Source: Chitinophaga pinensis (lineage in GTDB: Bacteria > Bacteroidota > Bacteroidia > NS11-12g > UBA9320). From it: a DNA stretch of 45,004 nt. Of this stretch, positions 15,941 through 25,086 are shown piece by piece. How positions within the stretch are numbered: position 1 is the first letter of the stretch; each line of letters begins with the position of its first letter. The notes below the pieces were generated by a model, which made no database searches, was not told the origin of the DNA, and saw nothing but the letters and a program-made list of their open reading frames with translations. Both the position numbers and the translations under genes were made by a program. The stretch spans positions 1 to 45,004 of the forward strand of contig CAMDBP010000001.1 of the NCBI GenBank assembly GCA_945889315.1. Reading direction: 5' to 3'.

Positions 15941-17215
15941 TCAAAGCGAGTTGCTTAGTCCATCAATAATAGCTTCTCGCTTTTTTGTAATTTCTTTTTT
16001 TACGTTATCAGATAGTCCTAGCCATTGGAGTTCGCTCCATAAGTGAGGAAATGCTTCTATCGTTCTAAACCAACACATAGCACCATAAATACCGCTGATG
16101 GTAAACAGCAGCCACCAGTAAGATGGCGTAAGAACCGCAGCTGTAATCGCTACACCGATAACTAAACCAATGCCTTGAAGCATTCCAACTAATGCTTTCA
16201 CGGCATCTCGGAACACAATGTTTTTAAACTTTCTATGTACAAAACGATCATTCAATTTGAAGAGTAATAACCAAATGAAATAAATCGGCAGACTCCAACC
16301 CATGGTTACAATGGCCAGTAATGCAGAAAGGTAATCAAACCCTCTGTTCCCTGCGTTAGAATCAAGCACTTTATGTTTTTTTAAATCTGCCATGTACGTA
16401 TTTACCTTCTCGGCAAAATCGGCATTCATTTGATTTATTTTATGAACCGAAAGCTTCCAACGTTCATTAATTTTAAACGCTGCAGTTTCATAATTTTCAT
16501 TCACGATAACCTCATGCAAAAATTCTTTTTCTGCTGTAAAATCGCCTTTTGTAATAACTACATTTCTGTCAAAATTAACTTGAATTTTACTGTTCAGCAT
16601 CTGGGTAAATCCCTTCTCGTCATTCTTAATCATCTCCACATATTCCAAGATTGGAATAGGCTTCTCATACGTTACATGTACCGTCTTTTGAATGTGCGGC
16701 CAAAAACTAGTATAATTAAGTGCCGTGGGGACTATGTGTAGATCCATCGTAAAATCACTTCGTTTAGCCATTTCGATGGCAATACCTGCTGTTCCATTTT
16801 TAAGAGGTCGTATTGCTTTCTCTGGATATGCCGAACCTTCCGTAAAAATAAGAATTCCATGCTTAAGCTTAAATCGCTCATACAGTTCGTCCATGGTGCG
16901 TGCATTCCCAGACCTTGCCGTTTTAGTATCTGCATCGCGCGCTCTAAAAATGGGAAGTATACGCATACTGCGCAACATATAATTAGGTTTTGGTTTTAAA
17001 AAAGCATCCCCACGCGCTAATGTATAAACCCTTCTTCCAGAGATATGCTCAAAAATAACTCCGTCAAAAAATGAATTCGGATGATTACATGCTAATAGAA
17101 CAGGAACATCTTTAGTGAAATTTTCAATACCGTCAAAATGTATTTTTCTAACCATTACTCCCGTAGGAAGCCTTAAGCAATTCCTAACAAAGTGAAACAT
17201 CCATTCGTTTACCAT
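15941..17215 (-). CDS. 1-acyl-sn-glycerol-3-phosphate acyltransferase family protein with membrane tail
   Basis: The 424-residue protein has an N-terminal PlsC-type domain followed by a C-terminal extension with several hydrophobic helices (about residues 295-320 and 345-390). The acyltransferase motifs are NHPNSFFDG (His and Asp separated by five residues, a spacing seen in this large-subtype branch) and FTEGSAYPEKAIRPLKNGTAGIA. It probably acylates lysophospholipids or a related alcohol at the inner membrane. The gene starts 1 bp after the dnaG stop, so the two are co-transcribed; this is an unexpected partner for a primase. Confidence 0.82.
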   Translation of the reverse strand: MVNEWMFHFVRNCLRLPTGVMVRKIHFDGIENFTKDVPVLLACNHPNSFFDGVIFEHISGRRVYTLARGDAFLKPKPNYMLRSMRILPIFRARDADTKTARSGNARTMDELYERFKLKHGILIFTEGSAYPEKAIRPLKNGTAGIAIEMAKRSDFTMDLHIVPTALNYTSFWPHIQKTVHVTYEKPIPILEYVEMIKNDEKGFTQMLNSKIQVNFDRNVVITKGDFTAEKEFLHEVIVNENYETAAFKINERWKLSVHKINQMNADFAEKVNTYMADLKKHKVLDSNAGNRGFDYLSALLAIVTMGWSLPIYFIWLLLFKLNDRFVHRKFKNIVFRDAVKALVGMLQGIGLVIGVAITAAVLTPSYWWLLFTISGIYGAMCWFRTIEAFPHLWSELQWLGLSDNVKKEITKKREAIIDGLSNSL

Positions 17216-17216
17216 C

Positions 17217-19178
17217 TTATTTTAATATTACTGTACCTAATTGATCTGTTATTTTTTTTCTAGCTTCTTGTAAATTGGCATGTACATTTTGATAAATCGC
17301 TATATCTTCTTCCGTTTCCGCCGTTTTGAGTCCCTCCTGATTTTCCAACATTAAGATATCTATATGCTTTAGCTTGATGTAGTTTAAATTATCTACTACT
17401 AATTGCTTGTAATTGTCCTCATCTGTTTTTATGAACTTTTCATAATTTTCTTCCCAACCTTTACTTAACTGATGTTTAGTTGAAAGCACGTCTGCAGCTA
17501 ACTTACTACTCTTATGGTTGCGGATAAAAAAAAGTTCATTTAATACTTTGTGCTCTTCCAATTGATTTTTAGCATCCATAAACATATCAGCATATTCCTG
17601 AGTTATGGGCCAAATTTCGTCATCATGAAGCTCCTTAAAAATATAGTGCGCCACGCTGACACCTTCTTCAAACTCCTTGTCTGCATGCAAAATTAGCGTC
17701 TTTAACAACTGCAACTCTTGATAGTTGGTACTATCTGTTTGCAACGCTGGAGGAGCGTCAAATTCGTTAAAACTAGTAGCGTATCCAATATCAGGGGGCA
17801 CTAGATTACTGACCGCATTTTCCCTTCTGGTTTCGCGATCCTTTACTTTACGATTGTCTAGCTTAAACCGATTAACCTCATCTACCAATATTCGCTCCGG
17901 TATTTCGAGCATGGACGAAGTCTCATTGATAAAGGCAGCTCTCTTGAGCGGATCAGGAATAGCGGCTATATTCTCCGCTATTGTTCTGGCAGTCTCGGCT
18001 TTTTTTATAGGATCATGCCTTTGCTCTCCGAGTTTTAGCTCTGTAATAAGTTCAATGAAGTTTTTTGAATTATTAATTACGTAATTTCGGAACTCCGAAA
18101 CACCTCTTTTTTGTATAAAGCTATCCGGATCTTCATCCGCAGGGAAAAGCACTACTTTTACATTCAAATCTGCCTCTAGAAGTGTTTTGATGTGTTTCAA
18201 ACTGGCGTTTACTCCTGCAATATCTCCATCAAACAGCATGGTAATATTATGGGTAAATCGTTTGAGTAGCCGCGCTTGTTCTTCTGTAAACGCAGTACCA
18301 CTTGCCGCCACCACATTCTCTACCCCGCTTTGATTTAGGCTAACCACATCCATATAGCCTTCCACTAAGAAAACTTGATCGGCTTTCCTAATCTCATTTT
18401 TACTAATGCTAAGCCCGTAAAGTTCTTTTCGTTTTTCGTAAACTAAGGTTTCTGGACTATTTAAATATTTGGGGGCCTTGGTGTCTGTTTTTATTATTCT
18501 TCCCCCAAAACCCAGCACTTTCCCACTCACATTGTAAATAGGAAAAACAATGCGCTCAATAAACGTATCTCTTAAATTACTTTCCAGCACCCCTTGATCT
18601 TCATTTATTTTTTTGACTAAGCCCGCATCAAATAACTGCAGCGCCGTATAGCCATTCTTTAGGCCCTCTTGCAGTAAATGTGTTTTTTCTGTACCCGATA
18701 GTCCGATGTAAAACGTATCTATTGACTGCTGATTAATTCCCCTTTCTGAAAGATAGGGCTTGTAAATAACCTTACCATCTTGGCTTTCGTTTAAGCGTTC
18801 ATAAAAATGGTTTTTAGCGAATTCTAAACAAGCAAAAACACCCTCTTTTGCGATGGCGTCTTCCTTCATTTCACTCACGTCAAGTTGACTCTCTTCTATT
18901 AGAATATTATACTTGTCTGCTAGAAATTTTATAGCTAAAGGGTACGAAAGGCCTTCGTGTTCCATGATAAACTGAAACACATTACCTCCTTGTTGACAGC
19001 TAAAGCATTTAAAAATACCCTTACTCGGAGAGACGCTCATACTGGGCGACTTATCGTCATGAAAAGGACAAAGTCCTTTGTAATTAGCCCCCGCTCTTTT
19101 GAGTGTTACATATTCGCCCACCACCTCTTCAATAGGTGCTATGTCAAATATTTTATCAATAATGGCAGGGGATATCAT
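17217..19178 (-). CDS. dnaG: DNA primase DnaG
   Basis: DnaG makes RNA primers at the replication fork. The 653-residue product has the CHC2 zinc ribbon (Cys37, His40, Cys58, Cys61), the RNA polymerase core, a TOPRIM domain with VEGYMD (about residue 270) and FDGDIAG (about 312), and a helical C-terminal region for helicase binding. The total length is normal for the family. The ATG at 19178 gives the usual MISPAIIDKI N-terminus. The plus-strand M20 gene is divergent, and the 121 bp between them hold the M20 promoter but no clear box for dnaG. The acyltransferase gene follows after 1 bp. Confidence 0.96.
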   Translation of the reverse strand: MISPAIIDKIFDIAPIEEVVGEYVTLKRAGANYKGLCPFHDDKSPSMSVSPSKGIFKCFSCQQGGNVFQFIMEHEGLSYPLAIKFLADKYNILIEESQLDVSEMKEDAIAKEGVFACLEFAKNHFYERLNESQDGKVIYKPYLSERGINQQSIDTFYIGLSGTEKTHLLQEGLKNGYTALQLFDAGLVKKINEDQGVLESNLRDTFIERIVFPIYNVSGKVLGFGGRIIKTDTKAPKYLNSPETLVYEKRKELYGLSISKNEIRKADQVFLVEGYMDVVSLNQSGVENVVAASGTAFTEEQARLLKRFTHNITMLFDGDIAGVNASLKHIKTLLEADLNVKVVLFPADEDPDSFIQKRGVSEFRNYVINNSKNFIELITELKLGEQRHDPIKKAETARTIAENIAAIPDPLKRAAFINETSSMLEIPERILVDEVNRFKLDNRKVKDRETRRENAVSNLVPPDIGYATSFNEFDAPPALQTDSTNYQELQLLKTLILHADKEFEEGVSVAHYIFKELHDDEIWPITQEYADMFMDAKNQLEEHKVLNELFFIRNHKSSKLAADVLSTKHQLSKGWEENYEKFIKTDEDNYKQLVVDNLNYIKLKHIDILMLENQEGLKTAETEEDIAIYQNVHANLQEARKKITDQLGTVILK

Positions 19179-19286
19179 TAGAAGTCACAAAGAAAAGAAA
19201 TTTCTGTGCATAGACATGCTATTTTACAATTGTAGTTCAATAATACTTATGAAGTTGCGTTGAATACAAAAACAAGTAATTCTCCT

Positions 19287-19294
19287 TACATTTG
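19287..19294 (+). promoter_or_regulatory. -7 promoter element (TACATTTG) of the M20 gene, near-leaderless
   Basis: This exact TAnnTTTG match ends 5 bp before the ATG at 19300. With a normal spacing to the start point, transcription would begin at or within one or two bases of the ATG. Confidence 0.65.
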
Positions 19295-19299
19295 TCCGT

Positions 19300-20490
19300 A
19301 TGAACCTTGTCCTAAGGATAAAACAAATTGCTAACCAGCATTTTGATGCGATGGTTGCTAACAGAAGACACCTGCATCGCAATCCAGAGTTAAGCTTTGA
19401 AGAATTTGAAACCACTAAATTCATCGCTCAAAAGCTACAAGAAATTGGGTATGACTTACAAACAATCACCGAAACAGGGGGGTATGTAGATATACAAGGT
19501 AAGAACCCTGGTTCTAAAGTTATTGCCCTTCGTGGGGATATAGATGCCTTACCCATTTTTGAAAAGAATGAGGTCGAGTATAAATCACAAAATGAAGGTA
19601 AAATGCACGCCTGTGGTCATGATGTGCATACCACCAGTTTACTTGGAGCTGTGCTTATTTTGCATGAATTACGAGAAGAATTTGAAGGTACAATTAGATG
19701 CATCTTTCAGCCAGGAGAAGAGAGATTACCCGGCGGTGCAAGTATCATGATAAGAGAAGGCGTATTAAAAAATCCAAATGTCGAATCAATTCTCGGACAA
19801 CATGTTATGCCGCTAATGGACGTGGGGAAAGTTGGCTTTCGTTCCGGATTATACATGGCTAGTGCCGATGAAATTTATATACGCGTAATTGGTAAAGGTG
19901 GGCACGGTGCCCATCCACATCAAAATATAGATCCTGTGATGATTGCCGCTCAAATCATTACACAGCTACAGACTATTCCTAGCAGAAGAGCCAAACCCAG
20001 TATCCCAACAGTACTAAGTATTGGTAAGGTAATTGCCGAAGGCAGCACCAATATTATCCCAAACGAGGTCTATATGGAGGGAACTTTTCGTACTTATGAT
20101 GAGGAATGGCGAGCAACAGCACACCAACTTATAGTGCAAATGTGTAATGACATTTGCAAAGTACATGGCGCTATATGTGAGGCCGAAGTTAGAAAAGGGT
20201 ATCCCTTTTTAATGAATGACGAAAAGCTCACAGAAAATGCAAAGCAATGGGCCGTTGAATACCTTGGAGCAGAAAATGTTTTGGATCTTGAACTTTGGCC
20301 TGCAGGAGAAGATTTCGCTTATTATTCGCAGGAAATTCCAGCTTGTTTTTACAGACTAGGCACCAAAAATGAAGCGGAAGGAAAAACCAGTATGGTACAC
20401 ACGCCTACTTTTGATGTTGATGAAGAATCTCTTAAAATAGGAAGTGGACTGATGGCATGGCTAGCGATACAAGAGCTGCAAACCAAATGA
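19300..20490 (+). CDS. M20 family amidohydrolase (N-acyl-amino-acid hydrolase type)
   Basis: The 396-residue protein belongs to the M20D aminoacylase/hippurate hydrolase group. It has RRHLHRNPELSFEE at the N-terminus and the metal ligands in HACGHDVH, PGEE, GQHV and the C-terminal MVHTPTFDVDEE. A small dimerisation domain (about residues 185-300, with GKGGHGAHPHQNIDP) sits in the middle. There is no signal peptide, so it is probably cytoplasmic. It would cleave N-acyl groups from amino acids or similar amides; the substrate is not determinable. It reads away from dnaG. Confidence 0.88.
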   Translation: MNLVLRIKQIANQHFDAMVANRRHLHRNPELSFEEFETTKFIAQKLQEIGYDLQTITETGGYVDIQGKNPGSKVIALRGDIDALPIFEKNEVEYKSQNEGKMHACGHDVHTTSLLGAVLILHELREEFEGTIRCIFQPGEERLPGGASIMIREGVLKNPNVESILGQHVMPLMDVGKVGFRSGLYMASADEIYIRVIGKGGHGAHPHQNIDPVMIAAQIITQLQTIPSRRAKPSIPTVLSIGKVIAEGSTNIIPNEVYMEGTFRTYDEEWRATAHQLIVQMCNDICKVHGAICEAEVRKGYPFLMNDEKLTENAKQWAVEYLGAENVLDLELWPAGEDFAYYSQEIPACFYRLGTKNEAEGKTSMVHTPTFDVDEESLKIGSGLMAWLAIQELQTK

Positions 20491-20576
20491 AATAGGGTTT
20501 ACAGCCAACTAAGCATCATGAAGTGTAGGTATGACCATTAATTGTAATGTGAAACCTCTCTTAAATCAACAACATA

Positions 20577-20945
20577 ATGAGCATCTACAAACAGCAACTC
20601 GGAAAGGAAGGCGAAGAAATAGCCGCAGCTCACCTAATAAAGGAAGGCTATAAAATCTTGGTACGTAATTACCGAAGTGGACGGGCAGAGGTAGACATCA
20701 TCGCCATGAAAGATGATATCCTAATTATAATCGAAGTGAAAACCCGCGAGACAGATGCATATGGTAATCCGGAAGAGGCGGTAGGCAGTAATAAAGTGAA
20801 TTTGCTTGCGCAAGGTGCTGAGGATTATTTAGTAGACAACGACTTGCATAATAACGTTCGCTATGATATCATTTCGGTGATCAAAAACCAGTATAAAACA
20901 GAAGTACATCATCTAGAAGATGCCTTTTGGCCCGGGTTATATTAA
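20577..20945 (+). CDS. YraN family (UPF0102) endonuclease-fold protein
   Basis: The 122-residue product matches UPF0102/YraN: GKEGEEIAAAHLIKEGYKILVRNYRSGRAEVDIIA followed by IIEVKTR. The E...EVDII...EVK pattern is the core of a restriction-endonuclease-like (Holliday-junction-resolvase-like) fold. The cellular role of the family is not settled. It is a single gene in the usual size range; I saw no TAnnTTTG box in the 86 bp upstream, so it may be read from the M20 gene. Confidence 0.88.
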   Translation: MSIYKQQLGKEGEEIAAAHLIKEGYKILVRNYRSGRAEVDIIAMKDDILIIIEVKTRETDAYGNPEEAVGSNKVNLLAQGAEDYLVDNDLHNNVRYDIISVIKNQYKTEVHHLEDAFWPGLY

Positions 20946-21028
20946 GTTTAACTCTTTCGTAATTCTATTTTAATGGCTCCACTTTCTATAATAGCTTTTT
21001 AGCCAACACAGGAAATGACCTTCATACT

Positions 21029-21036
21029 TACCTTTG
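21029..21036 (+). promoter_or_regulatory. -7 promoter element (TACCTTTG) before the truncated DUF3078 gene
   Basis: This exact TAnnTTTG match lies 32 bp before the ATG at 21069, so the promoter survives although the gene is truncated. Confidence 0.6.
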
Positions 21037-21068
21037 TTAACTTAACTCGCTTTATATCTGTCTCTTGA

Positions 21069-21509
21069 ATGAAAAAACTTATTTTACTTCTATCCCTTTT
21101 TCTTTTTAACTCTGCCATTTTTGCGCAAGACAACGCCTTAGAAGTTAAATCAAAAGAACTTGCCGAAACGCAAGTAGCACTTGATGTACTGAAAGTAAAA
21201 GTGGATTCACTAAAAACGGAAGTAAACGCACTTACCCCCAGAAAAATATGGAGCAAAGGCGGCTATACAGGTGTCAACTTTAGTTCTTTAGGGCTTACCA
21301 ACTGGGCAGCCGGAGGCGTTTCTTCTAATTCAATTACGGTATTTGGAAATATTTTACGCAACTATAAGCAACGAAAAATAGAATGGGTTAACAACTTGGA
21401 CGTAGCCTATGGTTTCATCCAAAATGACGGTGCTGCTTTACGAAAAAATGACGACAGAATCGACCTCCTGTCTAAAGCGGGTTATGCCATCAGACGCTTT
21501 GCTGAATAA
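21069..21509 (+). pseudogene. Truncated DUF3078 family protein gene
   Basis: The frame encodes 146 residues: a clear signal peptide ending FAQ (about residue 19), a short coiled coil (about 25-55), then the DUF3078 start KIWSKGGYTGVNFSSLGLTNWAAGG and DDRIDLLSKAGYAIRR. Intact DUF3078 proteins are roughly twice as long and form an outer-membrane-barrel-like domain; here the frame stops at 21507. In the same frame after the stop a short stretch (AYWTGVSVQI) may still be homologous, but the rest is missing before the next promoter at 21632. I read it as a gene that has lost its C-terminal half. A functional short form is possible but unlikely. Confidence 0.65.
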
Positions 21510-21631
21510 AGGACCAAAAACCCAATCCCAAAGGCTTATTGGACTGGGGTTTCTGTACAAATTCTAACTAACAATAATTTGCCCTTTGGTCTTTAAAACT
21601 CCATAAGGTGATTCTTTAGAATTTTTTAGTT

Positions 21632-21639
21632 TACCTTTG
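21632..21639 (+). promoter_or_regulatory. -7 promoter element (TACCTTTG) of copper locus 1
   Basis: This exact TAnnTTTG match lies 11 bp before the TTG start at 21651. No further box of this kind was seen up to the terminator at 27353, so it may serve all six genes. Confidence 0.65.
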
Positions 21640-21650
21640 TTACAATAACA

Positions 21651-22028
21651 TTGAAACAATTTCTTTCCATAGCGTTAGTATTCTTTTTCTTGCTCCCTAG
21701 TATTGGACTTCATATTGATATGAGTCAGTGCTGTGGAAGCGTAGAGAACTTGGTTATTTCCCATAGTGCTAAAATAGAAATTAGTTCCTGTTGTGATCCG
21801 CAAAAATCAGCTTCTTGTAAAGAAGAAAAAGAGATTGTTCAATCTCCTGTTTATCAGGATTTAGCGAGTGAAGGTAGCTTTGAGTTACAGAATGTCCCCA
21901 TTTTTGACCTGCCGGTTAAAGTAAACTGCAAAGATCTTTTAGTCTCAGAAATCATTTATCAAACCACCTTTTTCTCGTTTGATAACGTAAGACTAAAACC
22001 CTGTTTTCTGCAGGTGTTTTTGTGTTAG
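21651..22028 (+). CDS. Small secreted Cys-rich protein, HYC_CC_PP-like
   Basis: The 125-residue product has a signal peptide (about residues 1-20) and paired cysteines at SQCCGS and SSCCDPQ, a CKEEKE motif and two further C-terminal Cys. It resembles the small HYC_CC_PP family that Bacteroidota place next to TonB receptors and heavy-metal genes, though the HYC motif itself is degenerate (LHID). It may bind metal in the periplasm; this is inferred from cysteines and context. The start is TTG at 21651, fixed by the promoter and the signal peptide; no ATG lies nearby upstream. The TonB receptor begins 69 bp downstream. Confidence 0.65.
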   Translation: MKQFLSIALVFFFLLPSIGLHIDMSQCCGSVENLVISHSAKIEISSCCDPQKSASCKEEKEIVQSPVYQDLASEGSFELQNVPIFDLPVKVNCKDLLVSEIIYQTTFFSFDNVRLKPCFLQVFLC

Positions 22029-22097
22029 GAGTTAGATTTTTTTTGAACCGTGCGTTTAATTAATTTTCTAATTTCCAATCATACAAAAACACACATA

Positions 22098-24368
22098 ATG
22101 AAAAAAATAATTTTAATGGTCACCATGCTAAGTAGTCTCTGGGTAAAAGGGCAACACGAGCAACATGACATAAGTGGGACCGTTACGTACACCATTGGTG
22201 ACAAGATACGTCCTATAGCGGGAGCCTTTGTGCACTGGCAAGAAAACCCTAGCGGGGTTTATGCCGATAGTACAGGACATTTTAAGATAGAGCATCATCA
22301 TGAAGCGCCTTACCTAATTGCATCATTTGCTTCGTATAAATCTGACACTATCTACGTCAAAGACCTTACAAGACCGGTAGTATTTACCTTAAAAGATCAA
22401 AACGAATTGCAAGGAGCTACCGTCTTTGCAAAAAAACTCAGTTATAGCCTGAGTAAATTAGACCCTAGAACTACTATACTAATGGATGAACGTGAGTTTC
22501 AAAAAGCGGCATGCTGTAATCTATCCGAGAGTTTTGAAAATTCACCCGCTATAGATGCCAGTTTTGCCGACGCCGTAACCGGCACCAAGCAGATAAAAAT
22601 GCTAGGTTTAGATGGCTTTTATACCTTAATAGGGCAGGAATATATGCCTTCTGTGCGAACACTCAACAGTTATTACGGCTTAAGTTACATCCCTTCTGCG
22701 TGGGTAGATGCTATACAAATTACCAAGGGAGCCGGCAGCGTTGTAAATGGGTACGAGAGTATTGCAGGTCAAATTAACGTAGAACTAAAAAAGCCATTTG
22801 GCAAAGAAAAGCTAGTGCTAGACCAGTTTGTGAGCGACGGCGGTCGCTCTGAAACCGATTTTATGTACGTAAAGGATATAAATCAAAAAGTGGCAACTTC
22901 TGTTTTTGGTCGATATGCCTACCGTGGTTCTAATTTCGACAGAAATGACGACGGATTTTTAGATGTTCCACTGTCTAAAGATTATAAACTCATGAACAGA
23001 TGGCAATTTATAAACGACGTAGGGCTTGAAGGAATAGCCACAGCAAGCTACCAACGCAACATCCACGAAGCCGGACAAACCGCGTTTACCAACGGCGATA
23101 AAAATGCTTATGGTATTGGAATAGACGCTGAAGTTTTTGACGTTTCTGCCAAACTGGGCAAGGTTAATAAAAACAAGCCATACAGCAGTTTTGGCTCTCA
23201 GTACAACTTTAATTACTCCAATTTAACCAGTACCTATGGATCTGTAGAAGATAATAAATCCTATGAAGCACGTGCCGATCAAGCATACGTCAACTTGCTT
23301 TATCAAAGTATTATTGGTAACACTTTTCATCAGTTTCAAACTGGCCTTTCTTTTCTATTTGACAATACCAGTGAGCGTTATGATGGCTTTTATTTTAGCA
23401 GACAAGAGGCGGTTCCTGGTGCTTTTTTCGAATATACCTACAAACCAAAAGAGACCTTTAGTTTAGTAGGTGGCATTAGAACGGATTACAATTCTATTTA
23501 CGGACTTTCTATAACGCCTCGTTTTCATGGCAAATACCGATTTAACCAAGAAAAGACCTCACTTCGCATGTCTGCAGGAATGGGCAGAAGAACCAGTAAT
23601 CCCTTAGCTCAAAACCAACAAATTTTTGCCAGTGGGCGTACATTGATAATAGAAATGACTAACCCCAATTTGGCTTACGGACTAGAACAAGAAGTTGCAC
23701 TAAATTCGGGTTTGAGCTTTGAACATGAATTTAGATTACTTTTTATGCCCGCCACCATCGGCTTAGATTATTTTAATACCACATTTCTGCAAGAAGTTGT
23801 AGTGGATAGAGAGACTGAAGGTGTTGCTCGTTTTTATAACATGAAGAATGGCACTCGGGCTCATAGTTTTCAAACCCAATTAGACTTGCAGCCTGCAAGA
23901 AGAACCGACATTAGAATAGCCTATCGTATGTTTGATGTACAAACCAAATACCAAGATTTGGGTACCCTTGCTAAGCCTTTTATCTCGAGGCACAGAGCAT
24001 TTATCAACCTTACACAAAAAACCAGAAAAGACTGGCAATTTAGCTCTACTGCAACATGGAACGGGAGGCAGCGTATTGCAGGCAAATTTTACCATCTCAT
24101 GCCCATTCCGCATAACATCAATCCGATATATAACCCATACGATATAGCTTCTCCTAATTTTATTTTATGGAACGCCCAAATAAGCAAAACCTTCAAGAAA
24201 CAATTTGAAGTGTATATAGGAGCAGAGAATTTATTGAATTACAAACAAGAAAACCCTATACAAGAAGCCGATAAACCATTTAGCAGTAACTTTGATGCAG
24301 GATTGGTATGGGGCCCTATATTTGGTAGAATGATATATGGAGGATTTAGACTAAGACTAAAATCATAA
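22098..24368 (+). CDS. TonB-dependent outer-membrane receptor, probably for copper
   Basis: From ATG 22098 the product has 756 residues. The order is signal peptide (about 1-18), a CarboxypepD-reg-like beta sandwich (about 22-110, with a His-rich HFKIEHHHEAPY stretch), a plug domain (about 125-235, including KAACCNLSESFENSPAIDASF and ITKGAGSVVNGYESIAGQINVELKKP), and a 22-strand-type barrel to the C-terminus. The CC pair in the plug is a known feature of one Bacteroidota TonB group found beside heavy-metal genes. The receptor would bring a ligand across the outer membrane using TonB energy. Copper is inferred from the downstream HMA, MbnP and MbnH genes. The open frame extends to 22050 without a signal peptide, so I chose 22098. 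The TAA overlaps the next ATG by one base. Confidence 0.88.
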   Translation: MKKIILMVTMLSSLWVKGQHEQHDISGTVTYTIGDKIRPIAGAFVHWQENPSGVYADSTGHFKIEHHHEAPYLIASFASYKSDTIYVKDLTRPVVFTLKDQNELQGATVFAKKLSYSLSKLDPRTTILMDEREFQKAACCNLSESFENSPAIDASFADAVTGTKQIKMLGLDGFYTLIGQEYMPSVRTLNSYYGLSYIPSAWVDAIQITKGAGSVVNGYESIAGQINVELKKPFGKEKLVLDQFVSDGGRSETDFMYVKDINQKVATSVFGRYAYRGSNFDRNDDGFLDVPLSKDYKLMNRWQFINDVGLEGIATASYQRNIHEAGQTAFTNGDKNAYGIGIDAEVFDVSAKLGKVNKNKPYSSFGSQYNFNYSNLTSTYGSVEDNKSYEARADQAYVNLLYQSIIGNTFHQFQTGLSFLFDNTSERYDGFYFSRQEAVPGAFFEYTYKPKETFSLVGGIRTDYNSIYGLSITPRFHGKYRFNQEKTSLRMSAGMGRRTSNPLAQNQQIFASGRTLIIEMTNPNLAYGLEQEVALNSGLSFEHEFRLLFMPATIGLDYFNTTFLQEVVVDRETEGVARFYNMKNGTRAHSFQTQLDLQPARRTDIRIAYRMFDVQTKYQDLGTLAKPFISRHRAFINLTQKTRKDWQFSSTATWNGRQRIAGKFYHLMPIPHNINPIYNPYDIASPNFILWNAQISKTFKKQFEVYIGAENLLNYKQENPIQEADKPFSSNFDAGLVWGPIFGRMIYGGFRLRLKS

Positions 24369-25084
24369 TGGAAGAAAAAGAAATAACTATCGCAGGTATT
24401 TCCTGCATGAGTTGCGTGAGCAAAATAGAAAAAGCCTTATATAGCAATGCAGCTATACAAAAGGTAAGTATAGATAAAGAAACAGGGAAAGCATTGCTGA
24501 GTGGCGCTAGCTTACCACATCAAGATATCATTACATCCTTGGTGGAGTCTGCTGGTGACTACAAAATAGATGCAACGTATGTAGCGGCCAAGAAGTCTAA
24601 GACTAGCATGCAGAGTTACAAACCCTTACTAATTATTGTTCTCTACTTGCTTGGGACAACCTTACTTATTGAATACAGTAGTGGCATGTTCTTGGTAGAA
24701 ACATGGATGGCTAATTTTATGGCAGGTTTTTTTATCATTTTTTCGTTCTTTAAGATGCTTGACATTCCTGCGTTTGCTATGGCTTATCGGTCGTACGACC
24801 TCGTGGCGGCAAAAGCAAAATGGTACGGTTATGCTTTCCCATTTATAGAGCTTGGACTGGGTATAGCTTATTTGCTTTATTCTGACCAAAGCATTACACA
24901 TTTAATTACCGCAGTAGTTATGTTTGTAAGTCTTATAGGGGTTATACGTTCGGTAATTAATAAGTCTGAGATACAATGTGCCTGTCTCGGTACGGTTTTT
25001 AATTTACCTATGAGTTATGTTACTATTATAGAAGATGGTATCATGTTAGTAATGGCGCTTTTGATGTATTTAAAATTTTTATAA
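24368..25084 (+). CDS. HMA domain fused to a MauE/DoxX-like membrane protein
   Basis: The 238-residue protein joins an N-terminal heavy-metal-associated domain (about residues 4-70, GISCMSC with Cys13 and Cys16, the classic copper-binding CxxC) to four or so transmembrane helices (about 85-238). The membrane part resembles MauE/DoxX, with GYAFPFIELGLGIAYL and a conserved CACLGTVFNLPMS loop whose two Cys could relay thiols or metal. MauE is known from methylamine dehydrogenase maturation, where it acts beside MauG. Here it sits beside the MauG-like MbnH. It probably handles copper or redox equivalents at the inner membrane. It overlaps the receptor stop by one base and MbnP follows after 2 bp. 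Confidence 0.82.
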   Translation: MEEKEITIAGISCMSCVSKIEKALYSNAAIQKVSIDKETGKALLSGASLPHQDIITSLVESAGDYKIDATYVAAKKSKTSMQSYKPLLIIVLYLLGTTLLIEYSSGMFLVETWMANFMAGFFIIFSFFKMLDIPAFAMAYRSYDLVAAKAKWYGYAFPFIELGLGIAYLLYSDQSITHLITAVVMFVSLIGVIRSVINKSEIQCACLGTVFNLPMSYVTIIEDGIMLVMALLMYLKFL

Positions 25085-25086
25085 AA

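Noticed and set aside
19179-19299. dnaG promoter in the divergent region
   Set aside because: Only a poor TTTCTTTG match near 19188 on the minus strand was seen; not enough to call.
21517-21552. Possible terminator after the truncated DUF3078 gene
   Set aside because: The stem is imperfect and there is no T-run.
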